From: Buxus sempervirens
Lineage: Eukaryota; Streptophyta; Magnoliopsida; Buxales; Buxaceae
Direction of reading: 5' to 3'
Assembly: GCA_947561395.2 (NCBI GenBank)
Contig: OX387192.1
Span: 9,150,221 to 9,214,220, forward strand
DNA: 64,000 nt
In this document: piece after piece, positions 35,037-45,023 of the stretch
Layout of the letters: every line of letters starts with the position of its first letter
Numbering within the stretch: position 1 is the first letter of the stretch
The notes under the pieces: model-generated
Seen by the model: the letters and a program-made list of their open reading frames with translations, nothing else
Databases searched by the model: none
What the model was told of the DNA's origin: nothing
Program-made: the position numbers and the translations under genes

Positions 35037-35481
35037 TGTTGGAAAATGGAGGTGGATAGGCAAGAGGAATTGTGGGTTAGAAGGTAATTTTAAGGTTGTA
35101 GGATGGATGGGATGAAAAGGTTGTAGGATAGTTGGAATAAGAAAGTGAAAGACAACACTTTTGTTGAAAGGCTTTTTATTGGAGCACTTGCTCTCCAAAC
35201 ACTAGAATGTGTTAGATCTTTTGCTTCACTACATATAAGGCCCCCTTGGGGTATTTATACATGAGCTCCACCTCCTTAATTTCTTCTAGAATTTTCTTTC
35301 TAGATAAGTCTAGCAAAATATCTTATGATCTATCTAGATCATTTACATGATTGTATCACATGTTACATGTGTAGAATATTCTAGAACTAATCCTTCTAGA
35401 CTTCTCTCTAATACCATCAAGATGCTTCTAGAACTTTCTAGAATATTTTAGAACCTTCTAGAAGTGCATCATACTTTATCA
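35037..35481 (-). repeat. Copia 5' LTR (445 bp)
   Basis: This is the promoter-bearing LTR of the element. The minus strand has GTATAAATAC (35251-35260) as a TATA box about 165 bp downstream of the heat-shock-element array. Further TTCTAGAA-type pairs occur near 35280-35295 and 35380-35400. Confidence 0.95.
35426..35463 (-). promoter_or_regulatory. Heat-shock-element array in the copia U3
   Basis: Eight consecutive pentamers alternate TTCTA, GAACT, TTCTA, GAATA, TTTTA, GAACC, TTCTA, GAAG, all but one matching the TTCnnGAA rule. Such arrays bind trimeric heat-shock factors, and in Arabidopsis ONSEN (ATCOPIA78) they make the LTR heat-inducible. Position (upstream end of U3) and spacing fit a functional array. 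Activity here is inference. Confidence 0.8.
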
Positions 35482-35486
35482 GGTTC

Positions 35487-36690
35487 CAATGAAATTGATG
35501 AACTTTCTCTGACACCAGCGAAATTTCTTCGAAATAGTAATCACCCCCGATCGCCTTTCACCGGAAGGGGGAGAACAAAATTCAGCTTTCATAGCATCAT
35601 CTTTCACTGCCGCTGATAGGAGTATTGCAGAGATTAGTGACATTGACAATCTAAAAGCATCTTGAGGAGACATTTTACAAAAGCAATGCAGCAAAATTTG
35701 AAAAGCAAAAAAATTTTGCTTCCCAAGAAAAGCAATTAAATTGCTTTTTGCTAATGTTTCATCACAAGAAGCAAAAGCAATTCATAGCATTAAAAAGCTT
35801 AAATTTGCTTCAAAAATCAACAAAAAAAAAAAAACAAAATTTAATGGCAAACGCAGCCTAAATGATAAGTCAAATTTTTTTGTAAGGATTGGCCATTGAT
35901 CTTTATCATTAGATCGACGTTGAGACAGGTTATGACACTGCAATGTGCATCACGCATGTCTTTCCCTAGTCTATATTATATAAAACGAGAAAATAGTCAA
36001 AACTTTGTCTATTCATTTAAATTTTGAATAGTTGCAAAATTGTTCCTTTCCTCTACATGCAGTATTGCACTTGCACCCCACTAGTTACTATCAACAAAAT
36101 AGAAATAGAAAATCTCTTTATACACAGATCATTACACCTATTCAAAGAGGCATTGTAGTGAACTCTGATCTCATCTAGGAGTTTTTTGGTCTTTTTATAA
36201 TTTTGGACACTTTATAATTGACCATATATCTCTAATTGAGTTCAAGTATCTAATTAAAGTGAGCATTGATCCATTAACTATGACCAACTAAGCCAGTTTA
36301 AGTCCATAAGCAACTATGGATATTATGGGGATTTTACTCGTGAGTCAAAACTTTAGTACAATTGTGTGGGCCACACTCCAACACTAGGGCACATAGAACT
36401 CCAAGATTCAACCACTATTTCCAACATAGTATGTTTCAATGCAAACTTTCCAAACTACAAGCTAGTGATTTATCATTTATTATCTACAACAAGAGAATGA
36501 AGACTTTGAAAATGGAAAAAATAAAACTAAATAACAAAAGGCATAGAGAAGCTCTCGTTATATGCAGATCATAAAAAAAGGAAATAAATATTATACTATC
36601 CATGTTCCTTACAGTCATTCCTTAACAAGGATTCAATCCTATAAGGCACACAGTCTTCCAACAAAAGATCACATTTGAGCTGTAGCCCAA
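35487..36690. other. Spacer, no gene recognised
   Basis: A 71-codon minus-strand frame (35479-35694) runs up to the copia insertion, but I recognise no domain in it. The rest is AT-rich, with an A run near 35820. Confidence 0.4.
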
Positions 36691-37660
36691 TTTTTGTCAT
36701 TGCATCTGCCACTCAGCATGCCAAGGGTAAGCCATTTCCCTCAAAAGACCTTTGATAACCTGCAGTGCATCCCCTTCTATCTCTAGATATTTAATACCTT
36801 TACTAATCTCAATCCTAATACCATGAAACATAGCTAAAAGTTCAGTTTTAAATACATCAAAACCAAAACTTTTTTGGCAAATAAGCACACAACCTTTCCT
36901 TCACTTGTTCTCAAACTCCACCAATTGAAGCTAAACCATTGCTAGCCACGGCCCCATTGAAGTTGAGCTTAATCCACTATGGTTGAGGATGTCTCCAAGC
37001 CACCAAATCTTCCTTTCTTCTGTCTTTACCACTCTTACAGCCACCTGAAAATCGATCCAAAATTAAGTCATTTGCTTCTTTATACCAAATAACCCCACGA
37101 GCAGCATTTTCAATTATTTGTTTTGGATGAATGTAAACTCTATCAAACCTCATCCTATTTCTACTTTCCAAAATTTTCCAGCAAATAGCTAAAACTTTCT
37201 CAAACATATCCAAACCAAGATTAAGCGATTCAATAAAACACATCCAAATATCCTTATCACATTGCCCCATTATAGCATACAGATCATAATTGATTTGCCA
37301 AACTTGTTTTGAAAACAAAAATTCTTTAAATAAATGGTTTAAGTTTTCTTCAAAATCATTACAAAAAGTAAATTCTTCATTTTTATCAATATTTCTGCTT
37401 CTTATCAATGAAGCTGTAGGTAAACACTTGTTTAACAACATCCAAGCAAACATTTTCATTTTAGGTGAACAATTTAGCTTCCAAATTTTATGTACCAAAT
37501 CTGAATTCATCGGAAAAATATCATTATGATCTTTCAGCACCCAGATAACAGACTCTATTGAAAAGTCCCTATTCCTACTTAGTCCCCAAGAGATACCATC
37601 TTCCTGATTTTCCTGAGGAATATACCATTGAGTTATATCAGAAATTTGTTGTTCTGTAAG
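36690..37660 (-). mobile_element. LINE remnant (zf-RVT and RNase H)
   Basis: Minus strand. From about 37650 down to 36980 lies the region before and including the zf-RVT domain, with KIWKLNCSPKMKMFAWMLL and FCNDFEENLNHLF, where one usual cysteine is changed. At 36888-36697 a piece of RNase H remains (FKTELLAMFHGIRI, LEIEGDALQVIKGLL). Domains are degenerate and split between frames; no target repeats were found. It is older and more worn than the LINE at 6710. Confidence 0.75.
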
Positions 37661-38300
37661 ACCCGGCCGTGTTATTTAATAAATTAACATCCCAATTAAG
37701 ATTTTCTAACAAGTAATCTTTAATTTTGGCATCAATATTAATTTGGGCTCTATTTAATAAAAAAGGCAATGTATTTTCATGATGCATCTTGAATGAAAAG
37801 CTTTATGCAAAATATACAATTTATTAACAGGCTTAGGCTCTGTTTGGTTCTCATTTTCGGTAATTCATTCAACAACTTAAGAATGAGTAGTGGTTGTTAG
37901 AGTGAATTTTGATAGATTAAAAGATACTCTAGCAGTAATTGGTTGCATAAGAGGTGAAGCTAGCATTCCATTTCAAGCTATCTCCCAATAATCGGCAACA
38001 GAAATAGCAGGTATAACAACGAAATTTAATTACAATTATAATTAGAAATTAGTTTGGGTAGGTAATTTTTTGAGTCGTGCTGTGGTGATGGTTCAATCCC
38101 ATTCCCCCCTCTTCTAAGGCAGGAATGATTGGTAGCTATGGCTCAATTCAGATATTCGGTAGCAAAGAGGAAGCCACTATGGTCACATCTTGGGGGTCAG
38201 CCACGCTATAAGGCCCCTTCATCCCTTTTTTCTTTTTTCTGAGTCAATTGTGAAATAAACAATTGAGGACCGTATGGATTGTAAACGATCATATATATAT
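37661..38300. other. Spacer, nothing firm
   Basis: A GGCTCTGTTTGGTTCTC sequence near 37845 resembles the terminus of common plant hAT/Harbinger-like elements, but no matching opposite end was found. Confidence 0.35.
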
Positions 38301-38305
38301 GCATG

Positions 38306-38470
38306 AATAAAGGTCATTTGGCAACGTTTTATTTAAAAACAATTTGAAAACCAAAACCTTTCAGATTGTTTTTGTGTTTTTGAAAATAGTTTAAGAAACC
38401 CATTTGGTAACGTTTAAGTTAAACTCAATTACAATTTTGAAAAATCTGTAAAAAGGTATTTAGTAAGGAA
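38306..38470 (+). repeat. TTTGGTAACGTTT-family fragments
   Basis: Two left-end-like copies lie here (near 38318 TTTGGCAACGTTTTA and near 38402 TTTGGTAACGTTTAA), each followed by A-rich sequence. Related ends occur near 40355, 40506, 42415, 43826 and 44185. Confidence 0.55.
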
Positions 38471-38509
38471 TTAAAATTTGATTTTGTTTATATTACTTAC
38501 ATCGTATGA

Positions 38510-38815
38510 TGCATAAAGCCTGAATAGGCCCCTAAAGGAGTTTAGTCAATACCAAAACCTAATTCACCCCATCAAGTTGGTAATGGGTTGGGTTGGGATT
38601 GACACGATTATATTGAAAATTGCAAAAAGAAAGTGTTTCTAAATGTACTATCAATTAATTATGTAGTTATTCATTAAATAATATATATTAAAATAATCTT
38701 TTAAATATTAACACATGGGTTGGGCTAGACCCGAACCCACCCAATTTGGCAATACCAAACCTCACCATTAGTGCTGGGTGGGTCACTTGTTAACTTGCCC
38801 TGTTGCCATCTCTAC
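38510..38815. mobile_element. Fragment of the GGATGGCAA fold-back family
   Basis: It shares CCCCTAAAGGAGTTTAG-type sequence, AATACCAAA and the end GCCCTGTTGCCATC with the fuller element at 62815-63245. A worn partial copy. Confidence 0.55.
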
Positions 38816-39379
38816 TTCAGATTGGGAGTGGTGTAGGAATGGGGAGAGGGCAAGATTCGTCGTAATGGTTTCATTCCCTATTTTAAGGATGGGGAGGATT
38901 ATGGGTAGGCTGTTGCTGGTGCTCTTAGTGCCGTTTTTTGATGATCCTCTATGCTGTTTTGTCAAACTTTTGCCGGTACTTTGCTCATGCCATCCAATTT
39001 TATGCCTGCAAAAAATTTCTAAAAATTCAATAAATAAAAAATATAATGAATTTATTAAAAACATATAAAATTATTATAAAAATAAAAAATAATATCAAAA
39101 TAATAATAATTTTTAGACAATAGTAAGAGATATATCAATAACGGAGCAATGATCCTTTATATTAAAAACCCATAAAAATGATGATTGAAGGAGTTAATAA
39201 GTGAGAGAGAGAGCGAGAGAGTGAATAAATGTAAGAACATACAGATCAGATATATGGAAGGTTATGTTATTTCAAAAACATGATTGGAGTTTAAAGAAAA
39301 AGGATAGAAATTGGATTGGGTTGCTTGTTTGTTTTTAGAACTTTATGGTTATTTTTTGTAATTTACATGTATCTTTTAA

Positions 39380-40330
39380 AACGTGAATGCTCTGCAAACT
39401 TTTTTCTTTTGGGAGCTCGTCGGAAAATTGAGAACGGTGCGCAGGACGGAACAGCAGAGGTACCCCACTCTCTCTCTCTCTCTCTCTCGCTCTCCCCTCC
39501 CTCTAACTTGTTTCTTTTTCTTCCTTTTGTGTTTCCGTTGCGGAACCCATCGAGCCAACTGTCCAGCTTTTCAGTCTATAGCCGTGTTTGTTCGTAGCTT
39601 CTGTTCGTGCTGTGACGGTGTTCGCGGTCTTCATTCGCGCTTTGAGGCTTCAACTCATTCGCTTCTTTGAGGAATTCTTCTTTCAAGTAAGGATTAAACT
39701 TCCATGACAAATTCATCTTCCTCTTCGTAAAGGGACATTTTTATTCCACTTTTTTTTTCTCCGTCGTCCATATCTCCCCCTTTTCAAGCGTCGAACTGAA
39801 AAATCACTTATAGAATTGAGGCTTTGGTTCCGGTGGAGTCCGGCAAGTCGTGTTCCTGAACGGATTCAACAGTGCGGTGGAGTTCGGCAAGTCGTGTTCC
39901 TGAAGGGATTCAACAGTGTCAAGTTCTTGAGAAACCAATGTGGGCTTTTTCCTGTTTTTTGGGTTTCAGAGATTCTCGATCGAGATGGGAATTTATCGCT
40001 TTTAGTGCTCGTTTAGGATTTTGATTCGGTACTTGCTGTTTGTTTTGGTAGGAGGCTGGATTTAAGAAAGACGCTTTCAAAGATGTCTCAAGTATAGCTT
40101 TAATCTCCCTTGGCCTGATACCAAGAACGCTTCATCACAAGGCTTTTGTTCATCGCTGATTGATGCAGGAACCCATCGATACAAATGGAAGCGCTTCTTA
40201 TGCCTACGATGAGATTAAAAATGGCGAGAATTCCCAGCCTTTTAGAGAAGTCGTTCAGAAGATTGATGGAAAACTAGGGCAAAGCTTGGGGGATGGACAT
40301 GGCGTGGGCTGATCGATGCCCTAGATTAAA
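39380..40330 (+). other. UTR-like and exon-like sequence of unknown gene
   Basis: A CT-rich tract (39468-39500) is followed by GC-balanced sequence and a donor-like CAAGTAAGG near 39685. A 44-bp tandem duplication lies at 39832-39919. At about 40166 an ATG opens a 49-codon frame beginning MQEPIDTNGSASYAYDEIK. The composition looks transcribed rather than intergenic. No domain is recognised. It may be a captured gene fragment, because TTTGGTAACG-type ends lie on both sides. Confidence 0.35.
39832..39919. repeat. 44-bp tandem duplication
   Basis: Two adjacent copies begin GGTGGAGT and share CGGCAAGTCGTGTTCCTGAA; they differ at three or so positions. Confidence 0.85.
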
Positions 40331-40556
40331 ACAAAAGGATGATTTAGAGGATTTTTGGTAACGTTTTCAAATCCAATTTTACAAACAGGAAACACAAAAT
40401 CGTGTTTGGCAAGCCTGGTTTTCAAGTAGTTTTTTTGAAAAAAAAAAAAAAAAACGATTGAGAAACAATGTTGTTTTAAGAAGCCGAAACAATGTTGTTT
40501 AAGGGCGTTTCTATAGAGGCTGTTTGGTAACGTTTGATCAAAACAAAAGGATTTTG

Positions 40557-40800
40557 GAAATGGATCCTTGGCAGCAAATGGTCCTCAGAACCATGTCTGG
40601 TTGTTGCCTCAGCAATCCATATAGCACTTTGCACATTTCGATGGTGCTTTGCAAATCACCTCTCAATGCAGTTAACCCAACTGGATATCGCTTTGCTAGT
40701 TCCAATTTACAAACGGGCTGTGATTAAGCAGCTTCACCAAATCTGACCACCAAAAATTCCCTCAACACCTGTAATTTCTCTAGACAAGGATGTGGTGTCA
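40557..40800 (-). pseudogene. Possible relict exon on the minus strand
   Basis: The reverse strand reads as about 70 codons of protein-like sequence with a single stop, including HPCLEKLQVLREFLVV and, after the stop, LELAKRYPVGLTALRGDL and LYGLLRQQPDMVL. I do not recognise the family. The even hydrophobic spacing and amino-acid mix look like true coding ancestry, but this is impression, not proof. Confidence 0.3.
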
Positions 40801-40859
40801 TCCGTATTATTCTAGCATCAGCCTTATGGGTTCATGTAAGAAATTGCTTGTAGATACTT

Positions 40860-42414
40860 CCAAAGCCCATCATAGGTTCACTTCAATTTCATTCTTAAAA
40901 TTTTGTATTAAGATGATGGTGTGATAGTGACTCTCCAAGATATAGGTAGCATTGGAATGTCTTAGTCCTTCAGTGATTTAGGGAATCGGTTGTTGGGACT
41001 GATGAAACCAACAACTGGTGCCGCCACTCTAGTGGGTTGAAATAAATTTTTCCTCTTAAATAGCCTTTGAACCTAGTAATGACCATGGTTTGTTTGCAGT
41101 GGTTTGAAGGCCATTTCTATTTGGAACAAAGCTTTAGAAGCTGGATCAGACTTGTATGGTATATAATAAAGAAAGGGAAGACCTAATTTTTCATGTATTA
41201 CACTTTACATCAAATGATTGTCGTTGAATGAGAAAGGGACATTGAAGACCCAAGTTTTCACCCTGATATCTACTATTGATCACTTTTTATAATAAAAAAG
41301 AACGGAAAATAGCATTTGGGACGAGGTTTAAAACCTCATTACCGGCTGGTATTTGCTGCTGTTCGATGGTTCTGGTCTGTTCTGGTACCTTATTTTACCA
41401 ACCGCTATGGCATGGTACCAGCCGAAATTTAAAACCCTGATTTGGAGGTGGCTTTAAATTGTTATTCTTGTTCTAGGAAAAATGTGTAACTCTTATTGAT
41501 GATGTTGCATTATTTTACATATTTTGTTGTTATTGCAATGTCCCTAATTTTTTATGTAGCATAATAAATTCTCACTGAAATTTATTTGCTTTTTTAATCA
41601 GTGTAATTGGTGTTTGAAACTAATTCTCACTGAATTATGATTCCAAATCCAATCCCTTTGTGCCATCTAATCACTGGCTATCGATTCCAACCAATTCGAT
41701 TTCTTAATGCATTGGAATTTGAATAAAAAAAAAACTCTAGTTACAATTACATGACACAAATTGACCTCTGGAAATTTTGGGAGAAGAGACAAAAAAAGAA
41801 TTCGGGAGAAGGAGAAGGCACAACTACACATTCATCCTCTTGGCATTCTCCTTCCTCTTTGTAGCAAGGTATTCATGAAAGTCTTTTTTAGAGACTCACT
41901 CATTCTTTCTTAAGTACAGCCCTTCCTTGTTTTTTTTTTTAACCCCTTTTACACTTTTTTGTTCTGCTTTTTCTCTCTACAAGGTAAAGTGTACCCAATT
42001 TACAAGAATTCCTGAAGTTTGTGAATATCAAGCCTCTTCCTTATCAAAAGTGCTTGATAGAAGAGAATGGAAAAAGGTTGTAGGAATACGCATGGGCAAT
42101 CTTCCCTAGGAATTTCCAGACCCTTGTTCTACATTTTATTAGAAAGTTTCATTGCTTATTCAAGTTAACCACCTTCACCAAAAGGTTGGAGGAAAAAATT
42201 AAAGAAAAAGGGAGCTATACAGAGTCTCTAATAAATATAAATCAATTAAAGAGTCATGAACGAGTCCATTAGGTAGGATGCTCCAAGGATTCTGAAATTT
42301 GAACTGCAATGAGTTGGGCTTTAGACTGTTTGATTTCTATTCAGCCATGCTCAATCAAAGAATCCATAACAAATCTGTGGTCTTCTTTGTTTTCATGGTA
42401 ATCCATTTAATATT
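40860..42414. other. Spacer, no gene recognised
   Basis: AT-rich with T runs and short frames only. Nothing is assigned. Confidence 0.4.
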
Positions 42415-43012
42415 AGAGGGTGTTTGGTAACGTTTCTTAACACAGTTTTTCTGTTTTCAAAAACAAAAAACCAAAAACACGTTTGGTATTAATAGTTTCT
42501 AAATCGTTTTTAAAAAAAACAGTTCGAAAACAGCCTCGTTTTTAGAAACCAAAATTTTCGGTTTTTAAAAACGACGGACCGTTTTTCTTTTGAATGGCAT
42601 TCTTGTAATAACGTTTTCGTTCTCTCTTCGACACCTTGCCTCTCGATCTCTCTTCCTGAGCAAAACTCTCTTCCTCACGAGCACATAACAACAAAGTGAA
42701 ATCCAAGCCGCTCACTGTCAGTCTATGCTCTTTGGATCCTGGCGGGCTTCTTCTTCTCTCCCATCAAGCGGTAAAAACAGCACGGAAGAATCTGAAGTAA
42801 AGGGTTTGATACAAGCTCAGAAGCGATGGAAGGGAGCCATTGTTGGGCAAAGTCGAAGACGACGAAATGTGGTTTGAGTTGAGATAGAAGTGTCTTGATT
42901 TTTTGTAATATGACATTCATCCATCCTCAGAAGTTTCTGAGAAAGATACCTTGGGCGAGCTTCTTCATTTTCGATTGTGATTACAGGTCCACAGAGAGAG
43001 CCTCTTCTATCT

Positions 43013-43058
<46 letters not shown>

Positions 43059-43826
43059 CTGTGATATTGTCATGATTTGCGATGAGATGGGATGCTTCGT
43101 ATCCTTCAGAGGTGTGGGGTCGTTGTTTGAGTCCGAAAAAACCTTGTTCTTGGTGAATATTGTGACTCACTTCTCTGTTCTTCCTCCCCTCTATCTCTTT
43201 TGATCTTCACATTATTCCTTCATTACGAAATATGGGCCCCGCTTCCAGCACCATAGATGTGGATCGTGTTTCTTGTTTCGCTGATTTAACGATGTGGATC
43301 TCCTCTATCGATTCAATTCACAAATTGAATCGACAGAGGAGAATGATTCAATTTTAATTATAAATATTTTTGGGATATATATTCATTTGGAATGTGCATC
43401 TTGTAAATGATCATCTTGGAATATCCATACAATGAATGCACCCACCTTGCTCAGATCTACAAGAAAGTTATCTCCGTATGTAAATCTTACCATTGCATAT
43501 TTTGGTTCAGATCCATTTTCAAGACATTATGACAAATTGGCGGCAGCAAAAAGATTGTAATAATCTTATGAATTTACTCATAAAATAACGCATGCTATGT
43601 GTTTGTAAAAATGCCTCAATCAGTTATTTCAAAAAATTGTGAAAATCAAATTTTAAATTATGACTTATCAAACACGTATTTGTTGATCTTGAAAACTTTA
43701 ATGGTTTTTATATTAATTGTTACCAACGAGGTTTTTTGTCACTTGTTTTCAAAAACCCAAAAATAGTTGGAAACAATTTTAGTTTTCAAACTGTTTAAAA
43801 AAAAAAATGTTACCAAACACCCTCTA
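42415..43826. mobile_element. Non-autonomous DNA transposon with gene-like cargo
   Basis: The ends form an inverted repeat: AGAGGGTGTTTGGTAACGTT on the left matches the reverse complement of AATGTTACCAAACACCCTCT on the right. The interior (about 42600-43350) is unlike the A-rich ends. It has CT-rich, UTR-like sequence, a (CT)19 run (43017-43055) and a 117-codon minus-strand frame of no known domain. TA borders both sides. There is no transposase, so it moved (if at all) in trans. Superfamily is uncertain. Confidence 0.6.
43017..43055. repeat. (CT)n microsatellite
   Basis: Uninterrupted CT run of about 39 bp inside the transposon cargo. Confidence 0.95.
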
Positions 43827-43989
43827 AAATCTTTTGAAACATGAGGAGAAGTTGTTTAGAATGTAAGTATAGGAAGGAATTTATCCTTTGTAATTTGTGA
43901 TATAGAATTTTGATTTGCTCATTTTTTTCATAGAAAATTTATTATAGTTTAATGGTCATGCAAGTTGTATAGCAATGCATTTTTGTTGG

Positions 43990-44185
43990 GTTTGAAAACT
44001 CAAATCATTTTTTTTATCAATTGTTACCAAACAGGTTTCTTGTCACCTGTTTTCAAAAACCCCAAAAAACAATAATTGTTACCAAACAGGTTTCTTGCCA
44101 CCTGTTTTCAAAAACTCAAAAACAGTTGGAAATGTTTTTAGTTTTCAAACTGTTTCTAAAAAAAACGTTACCAAACGCCCTCTTA
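43990..44185. repeat. Extra end copies of the TTTGGTAACG family
   Basis: About 120 bp of the right end of the 42415-43826 element recurs here. It includes two tandem units with TTGTTACCAAACAGGTTTCT and a terminal ACGTTACCAAACGCCCTCTT. Confidence 0.75.
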
Positions 44186-44859
44186 GTCATTCTGAAATCA
44201 TATTTAAAGGTCTTTGAGATGTGGCATAGAAGCTCAGAGGCATTGTTTCTTGATAGGTATGGAAATGTGCCAAATGAGTTCAGACTCGCTCTGTAACAAG
44301 AATTCTGTGAAGTATTCTTTTTTCGCCCCTTTATTTGTTCTTATTATTTTTCTGTGTTGGTTTCTTCCCTTTTTAATGGGTGATACACTTTAGTTGAGTT
44401 CCTCAATATTCTGAAATGGGAAAAACCATGATTGTGATCATTGTGAAACTTAATTTGCAGATTTCAAAACTGTTTCAATTGATTTGTTTAACTGTTGTTT
44501 CTTTTGTTACTGTGGGGTTTTCCTTTATATTTAGTTGCCTTAGATTTAAAGAATTAAAGTTAAGACTGACTTATAATAGCTTTTCTGTCGAAGCAAAAGG
44601 GGAACTAAACTTCAGTTGGTTCACTTAGTGATGTAATTGTAACGTATGCTAATATTTTGTTTGAATGCAGTAATCAATACAATTATTTTATATGTTTCAA
44701 CTTTTTTTTTTTAAAAGTTCATTTTTTTTCTACCCAACGAATTAGTGGAAAATATTTTCTTTGCATTTTGCTTTTCAATTTTGTCCCTTCAACCATTTGT
44801 TTCTTTTTTTTTTTATCCTTTTTCTTACATGCTTTCTTTTCTTTTCTTCTGAAATCCAG

Positions 44860-45023
44860 GGGTTCCAAATTCAGCAAAACAAAGTGGGCATCCACTATTG
44901 CCCCCTCTCTATTGGTTAAGTAATTCTCTTGGCGGATCTCTCTCTGATTGCCAAACTGCATCCCTTTGTATTTATGTGTTTCGTTATTTTGGTGTTCTAG
45001 AGTTTGTTCACCCCTCGCAATCA
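44860..45023 (+). promoter_or_regulatory. Probable 5' UTR of the Kae1/OSGEP gene
   Basis: Sequence upstream of the start is open in the reading frame from 44898 but is not similar to the family, so it is taken as 5' UTR. TTCTTCTGAAATCCAG ending near 44860 resembles a 3' splice site, which could mean an upstream leader exon. Confidence 0.4.

Larger units (their letters stand above)
30492..35486 (-). mobile_element. Young Ty1/copia element with both LTRs
   Basis: A 4985-bp minus-strand element, LTR to LTR (30497-35481), between GGTTC target repeats (30492-30496, 35482-35486). The LTRs are 445 bp each and differ at 4 positions by my reading (about 0.9%), so insertion is recent, probably well under a million years at usual plant rates. 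Parts in element order: 5' LTR 35037-35481; primer site TGGTATCAGACT next to it (initiator tRNA-Met); gag with two CCHC knuckles (near 34200-34100) and the protease neighbourhood (near 34000), about 34950-33600; integrase about 33520-32800; RT and RNase H about 32350-31130, with YGLKEAPRAWY, YVDDLILTG and YCDNKSAIAMA; 3' LTR 30497-30941. The interior is broken, with about five or six breaks, so this copy is a fossil and any movement would have needed proteins from elsewhere. Confidence 0.95.

Noticed and set aside
44898-45023. N-terminal extension of the Kae1/OSGEP protein
   Set aside because: The frame is open upstream, but the residues do not resemble the family or a targeting peptide; [17 protein letters not shown] is the conserved start.
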